Assembly (NCBI GenBank): GCA_963854835.1
Contig: OY978525.1
Span: 95,942,136 to 96,006,135, forward strand
DNA length: 64,000 bases
DNA from: Megamerina dolium
Lineage: Eukaryota > Arthropoda > Insecta > Diptera > Megamerinidae
Direction: 5' to 3'
Below are positions 20,601 to 34,560 of the stretch, piece after piece. The first letter of the stretch is position 1; every line of letters begins with the position of its first letter. Position numbers and translations under genes: made by a program. Below the pieces are notes generated by a model. The model was given only the letters and a program-made list of their open reading frames with translations. It was not told where the DNA came from and searched no databases.

Positions 20601-22914
20601 ACATACATCCGCATACATCTATATATTTTTAACCACATTTAATTACAATTGATCCATTTCGTGATTCATTTGCTCGTTTCCCTGGTAAAATGTTTCATTA
20701 AAATGCAATAAACAAGCTAAATAACAACAAGTCTATATTTTTTTCATTTACATCGTAGTGTATGTATAGTTAAAAAAAAAGATTTTGTGGTTCTATCACT
20801 GTGTAATTAATGAAATAAAATTGAAATTGATTGATTACCTGATGGAACAATATTGAACTCATGTATACTAATAAATCATAGGTACAAAAGCTGACTTTGA
20901 CAATGAAATGAATTACAAAGTAGAGAGCGATAAAAAAAGAGATAGAGGGAAAGAGAGACACACATAGAAAAAATAAAATAAAAACAAACTTGTAATATAA
21001 ACGGTCTAAAAAAAATGAGGCTCATATAAAAACAAATACATATGTATGTTGATGTATCTGCAATTGTGTCAACTATACAAAAACTCAATAAATAAATAAA
21101 TGAATGCAACAGAATAAAAAAAAAAAATTATAAAATACAAACAAATTTTTCATTAAAAGCGAAATCGAAATTAAGCAATTCAGAAAAATGCAATTTTTAT
21201 TTGATATGTTTGAACTAATTAATTTGTTAATAAAATGATAACAACATGGCTAAAAGTATTTTAAATAATAAATGGAATTTAATTAAATTCAGAAAGAATT
21301 AAAATAAAAAACAAAAGCTTCGATATGACAATATAACTTCGTGTTCATTGGAAAGTGAAGAAGTCAATTAGGACTGACAATTGTGTATTATTTGTTGTAA
21401 GAAGTTCAGATATTTTTCGTCAGCATTGCACATTCTTTAAAATACGACTGAAAGACGTATCGACGTGGCAGATCTAGTCATAAGCGGCTATTAAAAGCTA
21501 ATTTTTATTAAGCAACTTCTAAAAGATTCAATGAAATGAAAAATAAAATAAAAGCAAAAAACAAAAAAAAATCAAAATAATAATTTAATAATAAATTCGC
21601 AAAAAATATAATCGTAAAAATTACAACAACAAAATTGCATAAAAGTGAAACTTTTTTACTGCTCCAAAGCAAATAAGTATATAAGTATTTTGCAATAAAT
21701 TTTGCAGCAAAACAATTAACAATGGTCTAACTAAAACCAAAAACTATCGACCGTCAACAACAAGCACCAATTGAACGATTTCCACCATGGTCAGCAGTGC
21801 TACAAACTAATCAGTCACTTAGCTACTCAACTTACAATCACGCATACATGTTTAGTTTAATAGCATTTGCTTTTGCTCATGCGTATGGTGTTGTTCGTAT
21901 TTATATTTAAATAAAAAATTTATGAAAAAAAAATAAAATAAAAACAAAAAAAAACAAAGCCCACATGTACAAAACCAAAAGCGCGTTAAAGTGTTTCAAG
22001 GGCAGGTACACCATATGTTCGCATTGTATATGTAAACGCTCTTGTTTAATGCATATTAAATACAACAAATATGCTTTCAATTTGTTTAAATGCGATTTAT
22101 TGTGTATTATTTCTTCTTCTTCTATTTTTATTTTTATGTGCTTTTTTACATACATGCTTTGTTTCCAAGTATTATGTAGTTTTTACCCCCCATATACGTA
22201 TGTCTGCACTTACATATCCAATAAACATGTTTTATGGCGCTATTTGTAATTAAACGTAATTAATATGAGCTAATTAATTTAAAAAAAAGAACAAGAATAA
22301 AAAATACTTGTTAAATGTAATATAATGAAATTTTATTCTTTTGTTTATTCGATTAAAATGTTGCCGCCAACTAATTTAATGAAATTAATTCCCATATTTT
22401 TTTTTTTTTTTTGCTTGCATAATCGAATGAATGGGTTCTTTCTATTTATACTATATGTATGTATGTGTACTATAACTAAGTACATTGTAACAAAACATGT
22501 ATATTGCAACAATTCATTAAATCAACACCTATACATGGCGTGGGGGTAAAATAAAATCTTTTAACATGCAATTACTTAATTGTCCGAAAGCAGTAATTAA
22601 ATTCAAAAATGCTACTTCTCACTTTCCTTCTATTCAGCAAGCAAACTGGAAGCACATATAATTACAAAATGATATTATACCAAAGAGATAAAAATAGATA
22701 AAGAGAGAGAATGAGAGAGAAAGATAGCTACTAACACTGAAGGATATTCGCTTTTTCTTAAATTTCTATGATGGCATCTTTAACACTATCTGAATATTAA
22801 TTTTTAACAGCAGTCTGTTAGATAGTCATTTGCAACATAATAATAGTCAAATAAGTTTGCATTTCGCAAACCAGTTAGAAAACCATAAACTTTATGATAA
22901 CATAGAGTGTGTAC
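17663..22914. other. Non-coding desert, AT-rich
   Basis: Apart from a weak SINE scrap (18655-18770) and a (TG)n tract (19585-19609) I see no coding frame, RNA gene or named repeat. The short frames here have low-complexity, intron-like composition. Confidence 0.5.
18655..18770 (+). mobile_element. Old SINE scrap (weak)
   Basis: Parts resemble the middle of the SINE body: 'aaacttcttaaaaactgatg', then 'tgttcggaatcagccaatgt', compared with 'agcttctaaaag...gtgatgtcac...gttcggaaccggctaaaat'. No head or tail is present. Confidence 0.4.
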
Positions 22915-23010
22915 CATATAATTTTAGCCAAATTTAACACGCACAACAGTATTGGAAGACAACCTCGGTGGTATCACAATGGGACTTTCTGGCATATGGC
23001 AACCACAATA
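22915..23010 (+). mobile_element. SINE 3'-end fragment
   Basis: 'aaatttaacacgcacaacag' and the following 'tattggaaga...cctcgg' match the SINE 3' region ('aaatttaagacgcacaacag', 'taatggaaga...gctcgg'). It is diverged, and no head is present. Confidence 0.65.
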
Positions 23011-23431
23011 ACATAACATAACGTACCAAAGCTATTTTTAAAAAAATTGTTGATCCGAATAGACTTGTTTAATATAATAAACTTAAAAATACTTATATTA
23101 AAATACTTTTGTGATCACTTTTTCATAGAATTTTTTAAAAACTTTTTCGATGATATATTTTGCTAATGAATAAATTCCGATTTCACAACTGCTCTAAAGA
23201 ATTTTATCCAAACTTCTTAAATTTGAACAGAACTAAATGAGTAATGTGGACTTCTTTCGGGGCTGTTTATTTTTATTACTTTCGATAAACAAAATTGATC
23301 GCCTTTCGCAATCTTCTGAGTAGAGCCATTAGAACAGATAAGCCGAAGTACCCTGCCTACCACGCGGAAAGATAACAATTGCTCGAGTTTGATTTATTAC
23401 TTCACTCAATTCATTACTTGCTCACGTTAGA

Positions 23432-24532
23432 GTGCGCCTGAGTAGAGGTTTAAATCCCGGAGCCTCCACCATCGACCAGATTTTCACACTGCGCCAAATC
23501 CTGGAGAAGACCCAAGAAAAACAGATCGACACACACCACCTATTTGTTGATTATAAAGCCGCTTTCGACAGTCCGGTAAAGGATTACCTCTACGCAACAA
23601 TGTCTGAGTTCGGTATTCCTGCAAAGCTCATTCGACTTTGTAGAATGACACTGCATAACTCCCGTTGTGCAGTGAAAATTGGAAAGGACCTCTCCGCACC
23701 GTTTAGTACCGAACGGGGTTTCAGACAAGGTGATTCGTTATAGTGCGACTTCTTCAATCTTATTATGGAGAAAATAATACAAGCTGCTGATCTACAACAT
23801 AATGGCACTATCTTCAACAAAGTGTCATGCTGTTAGCGTATGCCGACGATATTGACATAATCAGCATGAACACGCGAGCAGTCTGTGCAGCATTCTCAGA
23901 GTTGGGAAGAGAGTCGCGTCGGATGGGTCTTACGGTGAACGAGGGCAAGACGAAGTATCAAGTGTCAACAAACAAAGAGTCCCGGCATCTTGGACATCAC
24001 GTCACTGTTGACAACTACTCTTTTGAAGTAGTAAGGGACTTTGTCTATCTTGGAACCAGCATTAACAGCAGTAATGACGTCAGCCTGGAGATCATGCGTA
24101 GGATAACTCTTGGTAACAGGTGTTACTTTGGGCTGAGTAAGCAATTGAGAAGTCGAGCCCTCTCTCGAAGAACGAAAACTACACTCTACAAGTCTCTCAT
24201 CATGCCTGCCCTAACATATGGCGCTGAAGCCTGGACAATTTCCACCTCGGATGAGCAAATGCTTGGAGTTTTCGAGAGAAAAGTCCTACGCAAGATCTTT
24301 GGACCTATTTGCGTTGGTGGCGAGTACCGAATAAGGTACAACCATGAGCTGTACGAGCTGTATGCCGATATTGACATAGTTAGGTCGTGTCGAGCGAATG
24401 GAAGAACACGCTCCAGCTAAGAAGGTGTTATATTCGGAACCCGCTGGAGGACGACGCAGAAGAGGAAGACCTAACCTGCGGTGGAAGGACCAAGCACTGG
24501 AGAACCTGACGGCGCTTGGAATTTCTAACTGG
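23432..24532 (+). pseudogene. Broken non-LTR retrotransposon reverse transcriptase (RTE-like)
   Basis: The reverse transcriptase core is recognisable: STIDQIFTLRQILEKTQEKQ, HHLFVDYKAAFDS (first catalytic Asp), FRQGDSL, and AYADDIDII (the Asp pair). These are followed by the family's C-terminal blocks GLTVNEGKTKYQVSTNK, LTYGAEAWTIS, RKIFGPICVGGEYRIRYN and GGRRRRGRPNLRWKDQALEN. It is broken by a stop after GDSL (23741-23743), a one-base frameshift near 23820, and another shift with loss of sequence near 24395. The 5' part (endonuclease) and the end after LGISNW are missing. RTE-like is my best clade guess from the C-terminal blocks. No terminal duplication was found. Confidence 0.85.
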
Positions 24533-27500
24533 CTGATCGCTTTTTTCTTGGCCGTTTTTGCTTTACATTATCGTATGTAATTTATTTCTCATCACTGATG
24601 ACCACTCATTTCAGAAGTTACCTGTAAACCACCCGCTTCAGCAAGATGTTACATTTACAAACGCAGTCGAGTAAATTCTTTTCAATCAGTCTATGCGATA
24701 ATTGGATATATCGGGCTTCTTGACGAATCCAGTAGCATTGAAATTATTTTAAACTGTTTTCTGAGCAACATTTAGATTCTGCGTTCGTCGTTGGAGAACC
24801 ACAACAATATAATTCTTGATGACAGAACTTCTTGGCATTATTTCCCGAGAACTGAAACTATGTTTGAGCTGCGTAATAAAAGATTTTTGTGATCATCTGA
24901 AAATAAACTGATAATCGAATCTAAATTCTCAATAACAGAGCCCAAGCTAAGGTACTAACCACAGTGGTTCGAATATTGAATATTGAATAGTCAAGTCCAC
25001 ATAAAAATAACATCCAAACCGTCTGTATGTGACTCAGATAGAGCTATGCCATAAAGCATTACCCATGAATGCATTGCAAAGCATTTATAATTCTCAGAAA
25101 AGTTGTATTTAAATATCTATGAATCAATTTTATTAGGCATCTGAGAAAGAACCATCAAGTACTGCGAGTGTAGTGTACATGGTAATATTTGAATTAGATA
25201 GAATAGTTTGAAATTATGGGAGGACAAAGCTATCGGATTTTAGGTTTTACAATCCAACTTCTTTCTATTATTCTAACAAGTAATCTTTTATAATATTCTG
25301 CTGGCCCCTATCAGTAGAAAGGTAGATCCACAAGCACTAAGTAACTTTATGTTGCAGCATCAGGTTGAATCCGATTTAAGGTTAGCACTTAAAACTTTGG
25401 ATGTATTTTATAAAAAAAAAAAATGGTATCGATGCAATTATTATCGTCACAGCACCAAAAAATAGTATCGAAGTAACGCGATGAAGATGGACATATTCAT
25501 TAGCGAAAGTTTTTCGAAAACAAACGAGCTCTTTATAGAAATTTTGTTTCAGTAAAGATTTTATTTTAAACTAGTGGATTCTATTTTATTTTAATACAAA
25601 CAAAACGCTTACGCCCTCTATTTCAATGGGTTGAATCATTCCCATGAACTAACAAATGCAACACTCCCACAAACACATACACAAATACACAAAACTCACG
25701 GATATACTAAAATTACTATAATTCGTTTATTAGCTATTATGTATGCACGAGTATGTATGTAAACAGTTAGGGTGCGGTTATAAAATGACTGGGTATTTAT
25801 TACCCGTTGGCTTTTACATTTCCACGAAATGTTTGTTAAATGTGTGTATACTATCAATATTATCATTATTGTAAATTGAAAAAGGATTAATGAAAATTTA
25901 TTGAATGCAAATTACAGCCTACAGCTTAGTTGTGAAATATATTATACGTACGTACCAACACATATGTGGTAGTGTAATTATCGGAGCGCAGGTGATGTGA
26001 TTGTTTTATTAGCGAAAAATATCATACATTTCAAATGAAAGTATGCAATAAAATTTATCTTCTATAAGCAAACCACAAATCATTATATTGCAAGAAAGTC
26101 GATGAAAATAAAAATATCGAATATGAAAGTATGCATGTATGGATGTATATTTTATTGCACCGGAAGCATTTATGCCAGATCCATATAAATACAGCTATAT
26201 AAGAGTATGTATGTACATCGGGTAGAGTTACTAGGCGACTATGTTAAACGATACAACAAATTGCGACGTTCGCATGACATTCAGTAGAAATGATATGCTT
26301 GCTGTTGCTACACTTGATGCCTCTATGCACGTATACATGTGTGATGTGCGCACATAAACATATATTTGTATAGAATGTAGCCATTTAATCGAATTGAAAT
26401 GAAAATTAATTATTTTCAAATGTCGCCAGCGTCTTTGTTGCCGTTGACGTCATCGTCATCATCATCACCATCACCAGTTGCCTTGCTGGTAATTATTTTA
26501 TCAACATCAATGCACGCACACATCAACACACATACACACACAATATAGGCTTACATATGTTAGTAGGAATATTCATGTGTACAATTCAAATAGCACTTAC
26601 ATGTTGACTAATGATGATAACAACATAGAGTAGAGTAGTAATATTGCCGACTAACTACTATACTCGTATAGTATACATATTGTTGATGACGACTATTATG
26701 ACCACAAATGCTTAGTTGTTAGCAACGGTAAAATGACTACACACATCCATAACGGTGTATATACCAATGTTATATATGCAATATGTATTGTATATGTACA
26801 TATTGAATATGTGTTAATTATGGCTGTTAATTTGTCATTTCAATTTGAATAGAAATTGTTTTATTAACAACTAGTTTTACGATTATATGTATATACCACA
26901 TATATGTATATGCGTACTAAATCCACATGCACTCATACATAGTATACCTACTGTTATTTATAAGTAAACAGAATCATTTAAAATAGAAGATTAATAAAGT
27001 TTCAGCTACTAGCGGCTATTGATTGTGTCCAAAGAAAAGAAACTTTATAATTATTCGTACTCAATACCTATATTTTGTATTGGAAGTTGCTAATAAATTG
27101 TTTTCTTTGAATGCATAAAAATATGAGTCAAGAAACAAAAGTCGTTTTTTGTGCTAACTCATCGTAATAAAGAAATAATTTAAATATAATCACAAAAATT
27201 ATGAAAAATTACTTATTTTTTCAAAGTTGATTAGCTGTTTAAAGGAGTTGATTTTCAAAATTCTCTTTTTTAATGTTTATATCTAATACAATTTGAAAAT
27301 TTAGATTTCATTGCACTATTTTGAAAGTGCTTGTTCACAAAAATAGTGATTCAAAATGGTTTATACTCAAAATTCGGTTACAAAAGTGGTTCTTTTATAA
27401 AATTAACTTCAAAAGTTTTAATTGATTTCAATATTTGCTTAAGAGTTCAGTTTAAAATTATTGGTTAACTAACGCCAAGAGTTAAACTAACAAGATGCTT

Positions 27501-28187
27501 CCAAATTTCTTTCTTTCTAAATGATTTAGTGAGCCAACGCAACATCCATATGCAAAGAATATGCAGAAAAAGAAATATAAATGGAAGGACGTAATACAAA
27601 TTTTGATTGCTTCATACCACTAGATTCATGGATTAGATTAGACTATATTTAAGCAAAAAATTAGTATTTAATTTCAACATATAATATAAATATAAAGCGA
27701 TACGGAACTAACCAACTGGAAGCACTTATAGATGGTTATGTGCAAATGTTCAAAATGCAACCAGATTTTATAGAACAATTAGTTTTTTCCGAAAGAACTA
27801 TGGATGCTAAGCTAAGGTTGCCGATATCATTACATATATTAACAATTAATGATATTGGACTACTCAGCAAGGCACCTCCCATATAACCCAAATAAACATG
27901 ATCTAATTTTTTATTATTTGGGAGGAAATAGAGTTGACTCATTTATACACAATCATGTTAATATTAGCGCCATAAAGCTTTATTACTTATGTTTCAAACA
28001 TTTCGGACATCCTTAAATTTGGAGTTTCCCTTTCAGTTTTCGTTGACATTTCTAACAAATTCCCTTATGAATACGTAGCATTAGTTAAACCTTAGTTGGC
28101 TCTATAGTTAACCAATGGCTGTAAATTCAACTCCAAATAAAAATACTATATAAATATACGTATAAAATATAATTTAAGTTATGTATC
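24533..28187. other. Non-coding, AT-rich
   Basis: Short simple repeats (for example CAT/CAC-rich at 26450-26480), no coding frame and no named repeat seen. Confidence 0.5.
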
Positions 28188-28362
28188 CAGTGGCTTAGCC
28201 AGAGAAGGGGATCAGGAGATAGATCCTCCCCTTGGCTGATAGACTTCTTAAAAAAGAAAAAAAATAATATGATATATAGATATTTAAAAATCATTCAGTA
28301 AAATTAATCATACATCTTTTTCAACTAATCCCTCCCTTGCCAAAATCCTAGCTACGCCTCTG
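28188..28362. mobile_element. Short hAT-like MITE
   Basis: The left end CAGTGGCTTAGCCAG and the inverted right end CAGAGGCGTAGCTAG match at most positions and start with CAG, as many hAT elements do. The flanking 8-mers tatgtatc (28180-28187) and tgtgtacc (28363-28370) agree at 6 of 8 positions, fitting a decayed 8-bp hAT target duplication. At 175 bp it has no coding capacity. Confidence 0.65.
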
Positions 28363-31300
28363 TGTGTACCTATGTACTCGTATTTATAACTATGTAATGA
28401 AACTTGATTAACAAAATTTTGAAAATTCCTTAAGTTATGTTTGAATCAAACCAGTGGTTCGTGAACAGAACTAATAAAAACTTCCCCGGCACCACGGAAT
28501 CAAACAATCAACCAAGTTTTTATTTTTGCACTACTAAATTTGTAGCATTAGTAGTTATTGTATTAGTAGGTACTTGTATTTCTACAATAGTAAGTGGCTG
28601 TGATGATATCATTTTGCATAAATCATGATTTCAAATAAAATTTAATGAGAAAACCTTTATAATATACTCAAAGAGACAACACTTTTACTTTTTCCATGTA
28701 GCATCTGCATATACAAATGCACATGTATTAGATATACCAATCCCAGGAACATGCTTTAAATGTTTTTCGAATTGATTTAACCAAATAATTTACGTTCAAC
28801 GTTTAAATGTTTATGCTTATAAATGGCAAACTTTTATGTTCATCGTTTGTAGTTTAAAAAAAAAACAAAATTTATAAATATCGTATGTGATTTATTTTAT
28901 GAAAATCTATAACATTTAAAAAATTTCGTTATATTAAAATTATTTTTAAATATTTAGCAATTTCATTAGTAAATTTCGTGTCCGCTGGAGTGCTTTAAAA
29001 ATTCTGGAAAAAAACGGGATCAACAAGAAACCAAAAAATTAGCATTCCTAAGAAGTATATTATTTTTTTATTTTTAAGAAGTATAACATATGTTGAATGT
29101 TAAAATCGAAAATTTTATTATTGCTTTGCTGTGTGTTGACACTGATGAGGATAATAATAAATTAAAATAAAATAAAATTTATGTTAAAAGACATGTACAC
29201 GCACGCAAACATACAAACTATTAGTGGCATATATTGTATTATGAATACACATTTATATGTATGTACAGATGGTATTGACCATGAAGAAACAAATATTAAT
29301 TATGATATTTTTTTTCGCTTGAAACAAATTTTTTGAACTTTAAAAATTAAAGCGTAGAAAAGTAGAAAATTAAAGAAACAACAAATGAAAAGTAAAACCA
29401 TATGGTATTTATAATTACAAATAGTGCGATATACTTTCATGTAATAGGGTTTTTTTGTTTTCACAAACAACAACCATGTACATTTAATTTTAAGCGACTA
29501 TCAATAGCTGTTGCTTTAGGTTTTAATTAATGCACAACAACAATCTTAAATTGTAGCCTATAGTTACAGTAGGTCTGATAATGATTATAATGATTGCAAC
29601 GATATGGAAATGTAGATAGAAGCAACTATTAAGTTCAGCAACAACATGCACAGCTAAAACAGCTGCTCTGTCTATAAAAGAGACTAACAGCAGCCGTAAT
29701 AGTTGCGTTCATTAAAATGAAAGCGACAGTAGATATAACACACACACACTATTATTATTTATTTATTTATTTTGCCGCATTGCTGTTATTGTTATTGTTA
29801 TTATTATGATAATTGTCTGTCATTATTACGTATGTATTTTTGTTTCACTCTCACTATTCCAATTAAAATAAAAACTCCGAAAAGAAAAAGTAAATAATAG
29901 CGCACATTAAATAAAAGCATGCCAAATGAGAAGACGAAGAAGAAGAATGAATTTTACGTAATTTCGTATTTTATTATGTTGTATTAAAATTATGATTACA
30001 AAAAAATCGGAATAATATGCATAATTGTTAAAGAAAGAAAGCAAAATAAGCAAAAATTAATATAAATGATATCAAAATATAAAGAAAAAGTAAAGAAATG
30101 AGAGGCAGTCAATCGGTCACACAATTATCAATTTGAATAATTAAGTGATTGTAAGAATTCGACTTAATATAATGTGAATTAAATGGCCATGTGTGTGTAA
30201 GTTGTATGTAAGAATATATGGTATACATGTAAACTAAACTAACTAATTTTTAAACGGCTTGGCCAAGCAAACAACTTAACTTTTGAATAAATACCCACGG
30301 ATATCAAAAAGAATTCCTAATTTAGATCCATCTTCGTTTTAGTTTTAACAGCCATTATATCAAAACATCAATTTAGTAGAGGAGCTCCGTAAGAAGCACA
30401 GATATGTGGTATGTTCAGAAGAATTGTTGAAGAGTAAAAATTAAGGGGAGTGAGCATGCATTTCACTGCTCTAGCGATGATTTCTGGGCAGCTATTGTCG
30501 ATTTTCGATTATTTCGTATGGAAACTCTTTTAAGTTGCGGAGATAGATGAAATGAATGTACGTCAATTAAAAATTTAATCGCTGTAGAGGTGATTCCTGT
30601 TCGCCTCTGGGGTCGATATATTTATTATAGGATATGTTGAGTAAAAAAAATTGAAAGTGCTCAGTAATGCATTCACCGATCTAGGGCTAATTGCTAAAAA
30701 TATTTGTCAACTTTTCAAATCGGAAAATTTACTCAGAGCTCTCAAGGAATCGTCCATGGCAGAGCAAAATTTTGATATATGCTGCACCGCACCTTCAGCA
30801 AATATTCCGGCCTGATTTTTCTCGCTTTCTGAGGTATTTGTCAAAAGTAATGTGGAATGCTATTATTGCGTACTTAATTTGTATGGATGTTTGGTGTACA
30901 AAATGCCGTCACACTTTTTTTTTATTTGAATCAATTTATTTGTTTGGAATGTAGGCATGGGAGCCACAATCACGTTCGTATTTCGGAGACAACTTTAGCA
31001 TATAATGAAATACTGATGATATATTTCTGACATAATTCTATCAATTACTACGGTTCTTAGAGACACTTAGGCAATTCACTTGTATGGGAGCCAGGCATGC
31101 CAGTTGAGCGATCGCATCCATTTTCAGAACATTTGTCTTTCTCAACTTAAAAATGGTTTTTACCGAATTTTGTTAATCTCAAATGATTTTTTATACACTT
31201 TTGCGCATTCTATATGAAGAGTACCCACTGTACTCTATATCATTAAGCAAAATATATTCCATTTCAATATTTTAATAGTGACTATTTACATTTATGGTCA

Positions 31301-33639
31301 AATTTATATTAAATAATATAATAAAAAATTTATATTTTATTAAAAATATTCTCTACAGACTCTACAATACATGTGTGACTGAAAGTGAAATTAAATTGGT
31401 ACAATTTAATTTCTGATTTTGTTATATTAAACTTTTCGCTTTTCAATTTCACTGCAATAAGTGTAATTTTGTAATTTTGTTAATTTATTTCTGTCTTGTA
31501 TATTTTGAGCTCTTGTATTTACTTTGTATTACTTATAAATCAAAATACTATTTTGATGTACTAAACTTACGGAGTAAATTTTGCTACAAACACAAAAGCA
31601 TAAAAGCAAAATCGTCCAATGGGTTATTTTTAAACTAAAAACCATCATAGCCAACTCGATATGAGACTGACTAGAAGTCAAACATAACCGCCATACACAT
31701 GTGCACCCCTAACGAAATGTGTTCTTTGTTTAGAATATTTTGTTTGCCTTTCATTTTTATACCAACATATTGCATTAACATTATATTTGATAAAAGGCTA
31801 TGCTCAAGCTCTTTAAATAATTTATATTAATAATTAGAAGAAACACACACAAACACAGGCTCTCGCGTATATGCGCCTTCTACGCACATGTGTGCTCACA
31901 ATGTGATAGTACATAATAAATTATTTATAAATGATTAATTACGCATATGTGTAATGCTTATGTGAATTACCTATACAATATGACTTAATTCGATATGCAC
32001 GTATATGATTATAATTACCTTATGTCATATAAAATGTAAAATGCAAATAAATACGCAAATATATACACATAAATATACACATTCAGATATATCCCCCATG
32101 TATATAATTCAAATATTGTACAAACGAGTATATGCCACCGCATTCTAATTATACGAGTTCTTGTACATTGTATGGCACACCAGCATCTAACACGACCTCA
32201 TGCATTGTTCTGTCAGCTGGCTTGTCCGCCTGCCTAAGTGGTCTGCTCAAATATTATACGAGTGTGTAGAATTGAAAGAAAAGCCTTTAGTCACGCTACA
32301 CAACCAACCAATCAACCAATCGCCACCAATATTATCATAAGCTGCACCGCACCACCTCAACCTGATACACCCATCATTAACCCCTGCCATACAGTACTGT
32401 TGTAGTTATTCATTGTACTTTGTATTTATTATTTATGTTCGTTTTTGTTTTCAATTTTTTTGTTTGTTGTTCCTCATTTTCATGGTACTCTAATTAGCTG
32501 TGAAAGTCACAATATGTCTATGGGGTAGCTTATGAGAGTATTTTGTGCCAACATAGTACAATATGACGCATATAAGTATAATTAGTACTTGTGTGTTCCA
32601 TATCCAAAACGTACATTAGCATCAGCTTATAAGTAGATGGCTCATATGGTAAATAACTATATTCATATTCTCAACCATTGCAGCATCAACTACTTTTAGG
32701 GCACTGTAATCGATCAACAATGTTGCCACAACACTTATGTGTATACAATATTAGTATTTATGTACTTACAGACGCGTGAGTGTGTGTAATTGAAAATTAT
32801 TAAATATTTTATTTAGTGTTCCAAATTTTCTTTCACAGCATTTACTACATATTTCTGCAGTATATTAAGGGATACAAATATGTATACATACATGTAATAA
32901 GTAAATATTAAGTTGAAGTGGCACAAAATTGCATTCAGTTGAAACCGCAATGATACGACCAATTTAAATAATGACACTATGGAATTGAGTATAATGCTTA
33001 CTTCCACATATGTGTCATGTACAATGACATGTGTGTAAGTATGGGAATCAATGATGCACCCCGTGCTTATGTACAATAAAATATTATGCCAATGGCGATG
33101 ATTTTTATGATGATGCGTATTAAGTTTACTGTGAGTATGATAATGATTATAATGATCATGATAGCAATAATGAGAATCATGTTGAGTTGTGGTGAATCAT
33201 AAAATTGTAATTTTTCAGTGCATTTCATATTCTCAGTGCGTAAGCAAAAATATGCCTGTGCCGGCATTTGGACAGTTTATGTCTAAACAAAGGTTTACGG
33301 TGATGTGAATCAGTGTTCAGTGAGTTGCAGTGAACAAAAGCAAAGATGTCTGAGAAATGTGTTATGAGTATCCAACATTGTTGTTGTAATGCTAAATAAG
33401 TCAATTTTTGTTTTTATTTCAAAATTTAAGAATCACCTTGACTTGAAAGATCAAAGCTACTACATGAGCTGAAAAATCATGAGATTATTTAATAGGTAGC
33501 GTCACCAAAAAATCATCATGATTTGTTCACCTGTCACTAGTTTTTATATAAAATTACATGACATTTTGTTTATTCATATTCAAGCTACAGTCGTTTGAGT
33601 TACTCTACTTTCGCCGTAGTGAAAATAATGAAAAAACAG
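28363..33639. other. Non-coding desert, AT-rich
   Basis: No supported gene. Around 30450-30720 two stretches look loosely alike ('gcatttcactgctctagcga', 'gcattcaccgatctagggct'), possibly an old unclassified repeat. Confidence 0.45.
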
Positions 33640-34560
33640 GAGTTAATTGATCAAACATTATTTTTTGATGGGAAAAATTTCCGAACAATGTTATCCCACA
33701 TCTTTTTCTTTGAAAGCAACAGTCTAGCGGTGATTTTGCGACTTTAAAATGGTTCGAACCAACACCAAAATGCACCTCGCTCTTGAAAGCCAAATGAGGC
33801 GACGAATGTGAAAATCGTCAAGCAAGTGTATAGAACCATATTAAGTGATCTGAAAATAAAGTTGCCCGAATTAGCTGTGGCCGTGGGTAATTCAAAAGAA
33901 TGAGTGGGATACATTTCGCGCGATGTTTTGGAGATGAAAAAGCTATCAGCGCGATTTGTGCCGCGTTTGCTGTCCGTTGATCAAAAACGTACGTTTAGCG
34001 TTGTTTCAGTGCAATCGAGCGACTTTTTTCAACGTTTTATGACGATGGATGTGAACGTTGATCAACTCATTTGAGTCCAACGTCTGCAGTCTTCAGTGAC
34101 TGGAAAGCCACAAAAAGCGATCAAAGCGACCAAAGGACCCATGCCCGAAATGGGAAGGTTTCGGCGATCATTTCTTGGTATGCACATGTCATAATCATCA
34201 TCGATTATCGGCAGAACGGAATAAGAGTCACAGGAGAGTATTATGCAGCATTATTGGACAAACTGAACGACGAAATATAGTAAAAATGACCATCATGATA
34301 ATGCACACTGGCAGACATACCTTTGAAAGTGACAGCCAAATTGGATCAATTACGATTCGAATTCGTTGCTATAGTCTACAGACTCGGATACCAGCGGCGG
34401 CTATTATCTGTTCCTAAGCCTACAGGAAAAGAGATTCAGATCGAATGTGATAATCATCACGGAAACCAAGGCGTCTTTCGACGGCCTCGTCGTATCGTGC
34501 TAGAGAAAAGGCATAGAAAACTCGCTATACCAAGTTGAATGAATATAACTTCGCCTTACT
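33640..34560 (+). pseudogene. Decayed DD34D mariner transposase
   Basis: The frame switches many times, but the order of mariner blocks is kept: NEATNVKIVKQVYRTILSDL, KIKLPELAVAVGNSKE, then MKKLSARFVPRLLSVDQKR (the WVPRLL block), FFQRFMTMD near the first Asp, GIRVTGEYYAALLDKLNDEI, HHDNAHTG (second Asp), TAKLDQLRFEF and YSPDSDTSGGYYLFPKP (third Asp region). The first Asp block is mutated (DVNVDQ rather than DETWIHH). Stops are frequent and no terminal repeats were identified. This is a mariner lineage different from the rosa-like copies. Confidence 0.82.
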
